Assembly: GCA_963576475.1 (NCBI GenBank)
Contig: OY754981.1
Location: forward strand, 26,698,132-26,762,131
Source of the DNA: Molanna angustata
Lineage: Eukaryota; Arthropoda; Insecta; Trichoptera; Molannidae
Direction of reading: 5' to 3'
DNA length: 64,000 bases
Shown: one piece after another, positions 54,228 to 64,000 of the stretch
How positions within the stretch are numbered: the first letter of the stretch is position 1
How the letters are laid out: the number at the start of each line of letters is the position of its first letter
Program-made: the position numbers and the translations under genes
Notes under the pieces: model-generated
The model's database searches: none
What the model was told of the DNA's origin: nothing
Seen by the model: only the letters and a program-made list of their open reading frames with translations

Positions 54228-54300
54228 AATATTACATATTTACACCATCATGCCGAGCCTCTATCCGGGTACGCAAAGAGAACCGAGCGCCATACCTGTG
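54228..54300 (+). mobile_element. CATA-type SINE fragment, family M
   Basis: ACACCATCATGCCGAGCCTC then CCGGGTACGCAAAGAGAACC and GAGCGCCATA; a diverged core of family M. Confidence 0.45.
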
Positions 54301-55554
54301 GATTTTTGATTTATATAACATTATAGAATTTCAAGCGCCCTTTTTAAGACTACCGCCCTCACTTCTTGTTCCTGACTGTTCTATGATTTATCCGGCCCTG
54401 AATGTACATCAATAGAAGAACGAAAGCAAAAAAAGAACAAAGCTGGGTTGAATAAATGTATCAGTAATAGTATAGTAAAAATACTTTGATTTCATAAAAT
54501 TATTCAAAATTGCATCCTTTGACGGCATTAGATTTCAAAGAAACAACTAAACGTATTGAACAATTTTATAAAATCAAAGTATTTTCTATTTGTTTCTTTC
54601 ATTCGCTGTATTTTTCAATAGACTTCTACCAAATTTACTTGAAAAAGACTCCTTTAATGGCAAAAAACACCATTGTTCATTTGTGTGCACCTACTTAAAT
54701 TAAATAAATATTTTTTTTGATATTAGAAAAGGGTGGAAGCACTGTTCTAAGCCGGTGCTTACAGACTTTTCTGTGAGGCATTATACATCGACACATCAAA
54801 ATATATTTTATGGGAATGTCGACGACCATATCGAAACCTTTCCAATAATGTACATACAGTGGAGGATCTATAGGAGATCTATCTGAAATATATGTTTTCT
54901 ATCTTAAGAATTCCAAACAATTAATTGTTGTGTTTGCCGCCTTTTAGATGTATGTATTCCTATCACCTCTCTAGATCTTCATACAATATTCCAACAATAA
55001 ACACTCTGTAACTTAATCTTATTTCAATCACTCCGGCAATACCATTCTAAATTAAATATGTATATATTCGTTTGTCACTGTATATACTGTTTGATTTTTT
55101 TTCTAGTCAGTGATCTTTTTCAATATACTTATATAATTTTTCGAACAGCTTTAAATAAAAAATAAATGTTACATCTGTGATATGTACGTTTTGTACTAAC
55201 AAACAGTAAGTTTTTACAAGTACTAAATATTTAAGTCCAATAAACAAAGTTTTTTATAAATAAATTATTAATATTTTTACATTCAAAAAGATCTATGAAT
55301 TGAATCTTAGATTAAACGAATAATGCAAGAAATGATCATATTAAACATAGGGTTGCAAAAAAAGTTGAGGTCCCGTGAGCAATATTCTCGAGTACGGTAC
55401 CTTACCTATTTCTTACATTTTTCTCAAATAACTCTTGTAATACGACCCATTGAGTTGAGATGTAATAAAGGGTCCTTATCAGTGCTTTTTCTATATTATG
55501 TAGTTCTGTGGATTACTACATTTTTTTAAAATTGGTATATTTACTTTTTTTTTT
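54301..55554. other. AT-rich stretch, nothing recognised
   Basis: No gene or structured repeat supported. Confidence 0.45.
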
Positions 55555-55710
55555 TTTTTTTGACAGAATGTAACAAGTACTCCTCATACATTCCTTAAAC
55601 TAAGCATAAATGTTTGTACTGTAGGAGAACGAAATCGGTCGTGGTATGATACGAACTCGCGACCACTGGATTGCAAACCAGCGCGCTAGCCTCTCAGCCA
55701 CCACACATCG
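55555..55710 (-). mobile_element. SINE with tRNA-Thr-like head, family C, copy 2 (inverted)
   Basis: The minus strand has the head GAGGCTAGCGCGCTGGTTTG and CAATCCAGTGGTCGCGAGTT, then the body CGATTTCGTTCTCCTACAG and ATTTATGCTTAGTTTAAGGA, ending in a run of A (T-run on the plus strand at 55545-55560). The anticodon loop differs from copy 1 (GTTTGCAATC), showing divergence after retroposition. Confidence 0.75.
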
Positions 55711-55726
55711 AAGTGAAACATGATAT

Positions 55727-57291
55727 TTGTGTTTGTGACTTTTCATATTATTATTTTTTTATTAGGTATACATAATATAAACATAGATAAATAATACAAA
55801 AATCAAAATTATTACAGTATTTCTCAAATAAGTACTGTCCCAATAAAGTTTAAAAACTTGTGTTTGACACAGGAGTAAATTACTACATATATTTTACATA
55901 CATTTTACTTACACATATTATATACGTTTATACCGTGAATTACTTAATAAATTGTAAATTAAATTTAACTTACAACTACTACAGATGATTAAAGTTTTTT
56001 TTATATTGTTTGTGATATAATGGCAGGTAGTTTATTAAAATATTGTATACCCAGGTATTTGTAGATGTTGGGCGTGTTTCTTGTTACATTTCATATATTA
56101 TTTTTGTAAATTTGTATATTATTTTTTTTAATAATATACAAATTTGCATTGATTTGCATTTTAATTGTTTCGGGAAAGTGTATGTAATAAGTCGACGAAC
56201 AGCTATAAAAATAGTTCGATTATTTTACACAGAGTATATCCTCCGCTGAACACGAGATTTACTCTTTCAGTGGAGTAATACGTACCTATAATATAAATAT
56301 ATTAATTATAAGAAATATTATATAACTATGTACCAACATATTATTTGCAATAAATAAATAAAAAAAAAATATCACTTGTAAAAAATGATATAAAATGTCG
56401 GTTATGCAGGTACTAGCAGTGAAAATAAAATACTCAAACATATAAATTACACTTGAATGAAATAAAACAACAAATAAACGTCATGTGAAATTGTTTTACA
56501 TTTATCTCATAGATGGCTACGATTAAATCAACTTTTAATATTACCGTTTGTTAATCATATGTATACATACAATACTTAACGACACATAAAGTAGAGTGAT
56601 GTTTGCCCATACTAGATTCAGCTTGTCAATTGTAAATCAAAGCCTTAAACCAAACCAATGTATTAGGTATATTATATGATTATAAATCCAAAATATATAA
56701 CCCAAACATTGATTACTCCTTGTATTATATAATATATGTACATAGGTATATACATAAGTGGAGGTAAATAAATACACAGACATAAAATCAAGAGTCATAA
56801 ATTTGATCATCTTTGTGAGGGGTTCCTAAACTTGGTACAGTTGTGGTAATAAATTCTTACGGATCTTTATTATAATTTACAAACATCTATCTGACTTCAA
56901 ACAAACTATTTAATGACTAGTTGATTTTTTTGGTTACTGTATCTAAAATTAAAAGGATTATTATAATTATATTTATTTGTTACGGTCATAAATAGTTTTC
57001 ATAAAAAAACGATAAAATTTACACAAGAATACAAAGCTTTATTGCGAAAATATGTATTTATTTATTTATGTATTTATAAAAATCTTACAAGTTATTGAGT
57101 ACAATTAATATGAAATAATGGATTCAACCTCAGTAGGATAAACCTGTATCTAGATTGCAAACCCCTCTCAACGCTACGTAGTGCGCTTCTTCGGAAGAGT
57201 AAAATGGACCCAATTCCTAATAGCTGGTGTCCCCTACGTAGACATGTTAAAAAAAAATCACATTTTTGACAGACATGATTGACACAACATA
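55727..57291. other. AT-rich stretch with one hairpin
   Basis: A hairpin at 56107-56145 has arms AAATTTGTATATTATT / AATAATATACAAATTT around a T6 loop. The region near 57120-57240 is less AT-rich and may be a SINE body. No gene. Confidence 0.45.
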
Positions 57292-57382
57292 TGTTTATTA
57301 TGCTGACAGCCGCACCATGGCACATTGCTAAGTCGATTGACTTCGTTGCTGACATCCTGGGTTTGATTCCCAGCAGACGAGG
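57292..57382 (+). mobile_element. SINE head, family B, diverged
   Basis: GACAGCCGCACCATGGCACA, GCTAAGTCGATTGACTTCGT, CATCCTGGGTTTGATTCCCA, GCAGACGAGG: the tRNA-like head of family B with changes in both promoter boxes. The tail is lost. Confidence 0.6.
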
Positions 57383-57967
57383 AATTCATAAAAAATTCTT
57401 GAAAAGATGCCGTTTAGTATTAAGCTTGCCTCGATACGTTATAAGAAGGGATATTCTTTAATATATAACATCTTTATTTTTCTCACATTTATTGATTTGT
57501 TTGATTTATTTATACTTTATGAATTATACAATTAATTATTAATGTTTATTAATTATGTACTTCGTCAAATAGATCTAATTGTTCATTTTATATCCTTAAG
57601 ATCGTAATATATCGGAATATGTCCGAAAATGAAGTGCTGGGTCAATGACATGAAAACAAAAGGGTTCTAAAAATAACTTCATCTCTACAACAGAAAATGT
57701 AATAAACTTCCTTCCCATTTATGTAGAAAAAATAAATTGTTTCCCGAGGCAAATGCGCGGAAGCGTTGACTGAAAAATATCGCAACGGGCACACCTTCTA
57801 CTAAGAGCTATGTGCCTAATATTACCAGATGTGATATATCTATTTTGTATTGGATGATAAACTACCATCAGTAGTTCTACAAATTTTCAGAAGAAATACC
57901 AAAAATATAATTTTTATATATATAAGTACATACCTATTCTAGATTTTATTTATTTATTTGTATAGTC

Positions 57968-58262
57968 TTTTACACATAATTTATACACTGGCATGTCTAT
58001 TGCCAAACGGGAATTCCTTCCAACTAACCAGAGTTGATGTTAATATACAATTCAATGTGTAATAATAATAAACACTTCCTTGCACCCTGCGCAGTGGCGA
58101 GTTTATTGCCTTGTGGCAATTTCTTCCAGCCAACCAGTGTTTCCATCCCAGAAAAACAATATTAGCGTGAGTTAATTTAAATAACCTCTCCTCTGCTGGA
58201 GATCCTACCCAGGACGACCGCACAGAAACCAAACGGCTTACCAAACTGTGCCACGGTGGTCG
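57968..58262 (-). mobile_element. tRNA-derived SINE, family B, inverted, with a doubled tail
   Basis: On the minus strand the head (GACCACCGTGGCACAGTTTG, GTTTCTGTGCGGTCGTCCTG) is followed by the tail CACTGGTTGGCTGGAAGAAA, GGCAATAAACTCGCCACTGC, and then a second related tail (GTTAGTTGGAAGGAATTCCC, GGCAATAGACATGCCAGTG). The doubled tail suggests two SINE copies, one inserted at the end of the other. Confidence 0.75.
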
Positions 58263-58949
58263 TGGCCGTGAATTATGACACGAAGTTTATGAGATGACAA
58301 AAATAAATAAATAAATATATGCAGTTAAGATCATAAATGGATAGAGACTATCGTAGAATAGAGACCTCCTCAGAGCATAATCCTTTGATAATTTAAGTAT
58401 CTGGATGGGTGAACTATTCCCAATTGAAAGCTTGATCGGTGCGTTTGTTGAATTTTAAATTCATCTATTAAATAATTTACAATTTACGTATTGATCTGAT
58501 AATTCTTTAGAGGAAGTGTATAATGGTAATAATAGTTATTTAGTGTTGTCATTTGTAGAACTTAATTGTTATTAATATCATTAGTAAATCGGTCAAAAAA
58601 TTGAGTTTATTTACATTTGTTTTTTTTTCTAACTAACTAGTATTTACAGGCCAGAAAAGTAAGAATCGCGTGAACAATAATTAAAAATAAATTTCTCCTC
58701 TGCTGGGGATCGAATCCAGGTTAGTCAGTTTGGAGTATTATAAGGCTTATGAATCTTTAAATAAAGTTCGCAAAGCCATGAACATTTGAAAATTACTGTC
58801 GTTGTGCTGGAAGTATTTTCTTCGGAGCGGACCACAAATATATGGATAGCTTTTTAACAACCATAAATAATTTGTAAGTATCGTTTGCCTGCAATTTATT
58901 CAAATGTCTCGACATAATTTGGATGTACTGTCCAAATTGAAATTGTGAT
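58263..58949. other. AT-rich stretch with a SINE head fragment at 58692-58735
   Basis: AAATTTCTCCTCTGCTGGGG then ATCGAATCCAGGTTAGTCAG is an inverted fragment of the family B head. The rest holds nothing recognised. Confidence 0.45.
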
Positions 58950-59128
58950 ATATTTGTGACAAATAAAATTCAATAAATTGTAACATATTACGATCAATAA
59001 TATATTTCAAATTAAAATCAATTAATCATGTAAACTCAAAATCAATGAATTGTGCATCATTAAAATCAATTCTTTATGTCAAATTAAAATTAATAAATCG
59101 TGTCATAATCAAATCAATAAATCGAGTT
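58950..59128. repeat. Degenerate AT-rich tandem repeat, ~30-bp period
   Basis: Units of the form AAATTAAAATCAATNAATCATGT recur five or six times with substitutions, ending AATCAATAAATCGAGTTTC. Confidence 0.65.
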
Positions 59129-59730
59129 TCATACCAAACGGTCTTCATTGATTGCGACTTCCCATAGTCAAGAAATTGTCTCAGAAAAAGAAAGATTCAA
59201 GAAGATGGTGATAAAACTTACCTGAAAAAAGAAGAAATAATAGATATTAAAAAAAGTTGTTACATTCAACATGGACACAGCGAATTCATCATTAATTAAA
59301 AACAATGTAAGAAGAATTAAAAATTTAAATAGTCATTCGTAACAATAATAATATTGATTTCTTATCGATGTTTGATTGTGTGTTGGTATTATGTAATTAT
59401 TGACCATACGGTGTTTTAATCGATGCACATAACAATCGGATCGAATCCCCATGAATGTCGGTACAATTCCTTTTATTAAAGGCATTTGTATTATTAACGA
59501 TATCATTAATTAAAAATAATATCGAGCACTGATTTGTATGAAGGCGCTCACCCAAGCTGATATTTACCTCCATTTTAACGTTTCCAATACATTCGTTTTT
59601 GTGATAGTTTCAGGCGTTGACACTTGAGTAAGTCATTTGAAAATGCACAAACTTTTCCGACTAGAACAGTCCCTTGAAGAAACGAGAAACTCATTTGGAT
59701 ATTTTTGTAATTTAGCAAATCGTATTTTTT

Positions 59731-60290
59731 GTCACAACATTCAAATACTTCGGCGCCAAAATATCAAATGAGAATGATCTTTATGACGAGGTTAAAGAAC
59801 AAACCGATAAAGCAGCTGTTATAGCTGGCTGCCTTAGAAACACTGTCTGGAAAAACAAACATATGCTCACAGAAAGTAAAACCAGAATTTACAAAACGTG
59901 CGTAAGACCCATAATGACCTATGCTATCGAAGCCAGAGCCAAATCCATCGGAACAAAAAATCTCCTCCGGACTACTGAAATGAGGACACTGCGCTCCATA
60001 GTGGGCGTAACACTCGTGGATAGAGTCCGGAAGAGGATATCAGGAGGAGATGCGATGTATGTAGACGACATCATCCGCTGGGGTAGAGGGCGAAGGCGTC
60101 AATGGAGAGACCACGACGAGAAAATGGGAGACACGCGCCTACCCAAAATTGTCTCCAAGGAAGTCCCGGAGGGTCGTAGAGCAAGGGGGAGACCAGCATA
60201 AAGATGGAGTGACAGCTGGACATCCAGATCACAAGAGGCAGTCTCCGACTGAAAAAAACAGGCCCTCGGCCTAAAACCAGAGGAAGAAGA
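59731..60290 (+). pseudogene. RTE-type LINE, C-terminal fragment
   Basis: Open from about 59731 to a TAA at 60199-60201. Reads TTFKYFGAKISNENDLYDEV, AGCLRNTVWKNKHMLTESKT, RIYKTCVRPIMTYAIEARAK, MRTLRSIVGVTLVDRVRKRI and GRRARGRPA: the thumb and C-terminal region of RTE-clade polyproteins (YLG-I, K-RIYK-CV-PI-TY--E, LR-I-GV---DR-R). The TAA falls where the family continues with RWSDSW, which is readable in frame just after it, so this is a nonsense change. The 3' end carries AGAGGAAGAAGAAGAAGAGG, a short GAA tail. RT catalytic blocks are missing. Confidence 0.85.
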
Positions 60291-61635
60291 AGAAGAGGTA
60301 TTTTTTGTTAAAATGGCCAAAATATTAATTGAACGCGGTTAAAAAAGCGGAAAGAAGGATAGTAAATATTATACCACACTAGCTATTCCTATTCATTATA
60401 CTGAATTTCTCAGTTCTTCTTTTGAAGTACAATCAGCAAGACTATGAAATACCTTAAGTGATGATATTATCTTACTTGACTCTCATTCCCCATCCTGTCT
60501 CTCCTACCATAACCTCCTTCTCCATGCTTTTTTTGTTGTTGTGATTTTCTTTAATTTAGTTTAATCTACCAAAACATCCCGGGTTAGATTTCCAGTGGAA
60601 ACATTCTCGGTTTTCTACTGTGTTTTCAGTTTAGACGATGTTTCCAGTGACGATGATGACGGATGTATAAAATAAATTATATTTGAAGATACAAAGTAGA
60701 AATTAAATTTCATAAGAGAAAACAAGGGAAAAAAGTGTAGAAATTGTGATGGAGTGAGCTTGCCAAGTCCTCGAAGATCTTGAATAACCGAAACCCTTTT
60801 ATGCCCAAGACAGTCCTACATGGAGGCGAACTATTGGTTGAGTGATAGAGTTTAGTCACCATCCTCAGTTATGGAGCCAAGGAAGAGGGTGAGAGATGAA
60901 GTTCCATCAATGATTGTCGATTACCAAAAAAATAACGTTGGTAACAAATCGTTTTAGAAAACGTTCTTCTAAAACTATAAACAGATCACCATGTGGTCTA
61001 GCCCTAATGTGGATCTAATTAATTAATGTGTGGGTGTCAACACAGTTGTATTGTTAAAAAATTGTCCCCTTAATAATGAAAGTCGACCTTAATCTATCTT
61101 CATTGTGATATCATCTTAATTGCACCTGTCCTCACAATGTTCAAATTAATTTATCTTGAAGACACGTACACATAACAAACACCAAACGTTATAGATAAAG
61201 GTCAAGAGAAATGGTTAGAAATTATTTGATAGATAATTAGTTTAGAAAATAATACGATTCATTTAGTTTAATTTTTTTTATTAATAGCAAATTGTTTAAC
61301 TCGATTAAGTCTGATCTTATATGAATGATTTAAAAGTTTTTGATGTTTTGCATTACTTAATAAATCACAATAATCTACCACCAGCCATCGGAGTAGTGAA
61401 TAATGAAATTAATTTTAAAGAACATTTAAAAGGTCATACAATTATACGTGAGTCAATATTCTTTATACTTACGTCTTTTATATAAAAATTTTATTTTTTT
61501 TTATTTATGAAGTTATATTGAAAAGTATCACTATTGCAAAGTAGTTATCTCGAGCTTCAATATATCATTTTAGAAATACGTCTGAATCAAATGAGGCAGT
61601 TAAGAAGACATATTATAATGATAAATCTAGTGTAG
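60291..61635. other. Stretch without recognised gene
   Basis: A less AT-rich patch at 60720-60920 has no supportable frame. A SINE-head-like block (CCCGGGTTAGATTTCCAGTG) lies at about 60578-60640. Confidence 0.4.
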
Positions 61636-61674
61636 TTCTCTAATATGTGTAACACTGTTACACATATTAGAGAA
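61636..61674. repeat. Perfect 39-nt inverted repeat (19-nt arms, 1-nt spacer)
   Basis: TTCTCTAATATGTGTAACA and TGTTACACATATTAGAGAA around a single C. No surrounding element was recognised. Confidence 0.95.
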
Positions 61675-63220
61675 ATTTGATTTAAAATTGGGGTGTTTAG
61701 GTTTATATAGCCCCTTAAGACGTCTCCAAAAAGATACCAATTTACAAATTTCTTTTTTTTAATTACCTATTTATTGATTTATAAAATTTACATTTGGTTC
61801 TATTATTTTTGCACATAAACTGTATAAACAGTTTCAGTTAACCTCTTGTCTCAATTGCTTAGAATATTTTCTACAATTCTAACAAACTGTTAAAGCGAAT
61901 AACTGTTTATAAGACTCCATGTCCAGGACTTTTTAAAATTTATAATGTAATTAAAATATCAAATCAATATAATAAAATTGAATTCCACGGGATCAATATT
62001 AGTATCCATAATCAAGATTCGTACGATAAGTTCTAAATGAGATAACTCGAGTTCGATTTCTTTGGGATTTTTATCAAAACCTTATCTAAAAGTAACCACC
62101 AGGATCTTACAGAGTCTGATATTTTTATAGGTCGAAGGTGTGATATAACAGCGCGGTGTGATCAATAGTGAGATTGTTATTTTGACCAGAAAGTGGTGTT
62201 ATTATAGATGAAATAACACGATTAAGATATTTCAGACGCGTGGGATGTGTGATGCAACGGCCCTAGAGAGTTCAAGCGATCATGGATCTATATAAACTGA
62301 TGAGTTGTTTAATGAAGATGTCAAAATATCACACGATATAATGGTTAAACGGCTGAGTTACCTGAGACACAACAGTTAAAGTCGCTTTTAAATGTCGTTA
62401 AATACGATGATTATGCATGAGATAAAAAGACGATAATCATGTGACAACTTATTACACCGAATATTACACCGCCGAGGCATAGAAACTGTGTTTTTTGGAC
62501 GAGGAAAAAATGGATGTTAGAAATTTATTTAGAAAAATGTTTTTACTTTGACTTTGTAATAACTTCCCATCGCAACTTTTTAAAACTTCCCTCTTTGAAA
62601 AGAAATCTGAAGCATTATTTTCCTATAAATAACAATTAATTCTATCTAATCTCCTTATACAATCCTTGTTAAAAATAATTATAAAACTGATTATTATAGA
62701 CATGATAATGTGTGCAAGCTTTTGCAAAAAAATATAATTTACTAGATTCTCCACCATCACGGTTCCAAAAATATGTCAATCGTGAATTGTGTTTTATGTT
62801 ATGTCAATCGTGTGATTAAGTTATTTATAAACGCGTATATCTATAGTGTGTAAAACAAAATTATTATTTGGTAATTTTTGCTTATACATATGCATAATAC
62901 ACTCAACACGTGTGCAGTTCACGCGTGTTAAATAGGTATGTAGTCGTTTCTTACTTCAGGAGTATTTTGTTCGTGTAGATGCAATACAAGAATGTATAGA
63001 AATTGTTGTAAATATGAGTATTATTTATTCATTCATAGCCACTACAACATTCATTGAAGAGTCTAAACAATTTCATTGTTATTCATTTTACCATGTTGTG
63101 TATTTTAAACATAACAATGTGGGTTATTTTTCAATACTTCATGTCATGTCATCGTTTACTGTCAAAATGATTATTGTTTTTATTTGAAAAGTAATTTATA
63201 AAATTTAAGTTTGACAACAA
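61675..63220. other. AT-rich stretch, nothing recognised
   Basis: About 62130-62480 is slightly GC-richer but has no open frame or repeat that I can identify. Confidence 0.4.
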
Positions 63221-63262
63221 TAAATGAATCTTGTGGAAAGTACTTTCCACAAGATTCATTTA
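63221..63262. repeat. Perfect 42-nt palindrome
   Basis: Arms of 21 nt (TAAATGAATCTTGTGGAAAGT and its exact reverse complement) with no spacer, centred on AGTACT. Flanks are unrelated. Confidence 0.96.
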
Positions 63263-63414
63263 AGTTTAATTGCTAGGAAGAAATGTTTTATTCTCTTTAA
63301 ATATTGATACGTCCCATGAATTTTCAGAACGTGAAATAATTTTGTTTAGATGAATTAAATTAAACATAATGATGCAATCATCGTGTTCTATGGAAAAAAT
63401 CGATATTTATAATA

Positions 63415-63640
63415 AACTAATGGGCCTCGGCAGACGTTGTTCTGCCATAGACCGTCTACTATGTAGACCGCATTTAATATAGACCATTTTTTTATGTATT
63501 TTACCAATTTTTTTCGTACATTTGAGTGTGGTTTGTGCTCTAGATGCGTAATACGAAGACCATATTCAAAGTATGACTGAATTGTTCTTCGAAATCTATG
63601 GTATATAACTTTGTCATGGAATGGACTCTCAGAAGTCATG
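63415..63640 (-). repeat. Dispersed repeat, family J, copy 2 (inverted)
   Basis: On the minus strand it ends AACAACGTCTGCCGAGGCCC then ATTAGTTTAT; upstream are ATGCGGTCTACATAGTAGAC, CACACTCAAATGTACGAAAA and GGTCTTCGTATTACGCATC. The 86-codon minus frame across it (63388-63648) belongs to the repeat and shows no known domain. Confidence 0.5.
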
Positions 63641-63740
63641 GAATTCACTCTCTGGAAGATATCTCTTGAAAAATTTTAATAGGTAAATAAAAAATGCCTA
63701 TAATTTCAAACTAAAAAATCTCCACTAATACAAAGTAAAT

Positions 63741-64000
63741 CTAAATCAAGAGGCAGAAATAGAGAGAAGACGTGGCCTTGCCTGGGCAGCTTTTGGAAAA
63801 TTATCATACATTCTGAAATCCCGTAAATACTCCCATTATTTGAAAAAGAAGCTATTTGATGCATGTATTCTCTTACTTATGGAATGGAAACATCGGTCCT
63901 AACAAAAAGAATAATGCACAAGCTGTTAGTGACACAGAGAGCTATTGAGAGAAAGTTGCTGGGTATTTCAATAAGGGACAGAATTCAGAATGTTATGATA
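63741..64000 (+). pseudogene. RTE-type LINE fragment with a frameshift, running off the window
   Basis: Frame 1 (from 63741) reads NQEAEIERRRGLAWAAFGKL, SYILKSRKYSHYLKKKLFDA and CILLL. At about 63876 the homology moves to another frame: YGMETSVLTKRIMHKLLVTQ, RAIERKLLGISIRDRIQNVM. This is the RTE-clade region I-RRI-LGWAAFGKL--I...K-K-FD-CVLPV-TYG-ETW-LTK...Q-A-ER-MLG-S--DRIRN. It differs from the other RTE fragment at 59731-60290, so it is a separate subfamily. One indel breaks the frame; the remainder is beyond position 64000. Confidence 0.85.

Overview
This window is AT-rich insect nuclear DNA, most likely from a moth or butterfly (Lepidoptera). The evidence is one split gene of the insect branchless FGF type plus a dense load of short interspersed repeats: tRNA-headed SINEs, repeats opening with CATA runs followed by a GGGGTAGGCAGAGAGAAC-like core, RTE and Jockey/CR1-type LINE fragments, and many small inverted-repeat DNA elements. 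There are no bacterial genes, operons or CRISPR arrays. The species cannot be named from the sequence alone.

The only confidently recognised host gene lies on the minus strand: a branchless-type fibroblast growth factor (bnl). Its last coding exon is 5823-6626 and the preceding 104-nt exon is 20260-20363. The two join in phase across a 13,633-nt intron to give a continuous FGF core. The first coding exon (signal peptide and start of the beta-trefoil) was not found and probably lies outside the window, or in a form I could not recognise. After the FGF core the last exon encodes an unusual tail of about 200 residues, rich in Lys and Cys and then Ser/Thr/Asp-rich.

Region by region: 1-5.8 kb is gene-poor, with three small repeat elements and the gene's 3' flank. 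5.8-20.4 kb is the bnl exon pair and its intron, which holds a head-to-tail pair of a ~1-kb element, a LINE with a broken reverse transcriptase, two DNA transposons with clear terminal inverted repeats, SINEs, and a GC-rich hairpin cluster. 20.4-32 kb has minisatellites (39 bp x 9, 18 bp x ~12.5, ~60 bp, ~135 bp), a GC-rich island of unknown nature and several foldback elements. 32-34.6 kb is a nest: a family-A element split by two insertions, one of them a 5'-truncated LINE ending in a perfect 44-nt palindrome made from its own sequence. 34.6-57 kb is mostly non-coding, with a hAT-like element with perfect 8-bp target duplications, a LINE remnant inside a longer inverted-repeat element, an unidentified broken coding-like segment at 48.05-48.52 kb, and SINEs. 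57-64 kb has SINE copies, two RTE-type LINE fragments (the last runs off the window) and two perfect palindromes.

Apart from bnl, nearly every open reading frame of more than 60 codons is part of a retroelement, a product of tandem repeats, or chance in AT-rich DNA. Repeat families are labelled A-N here only to link copies within the window; they are not database names.
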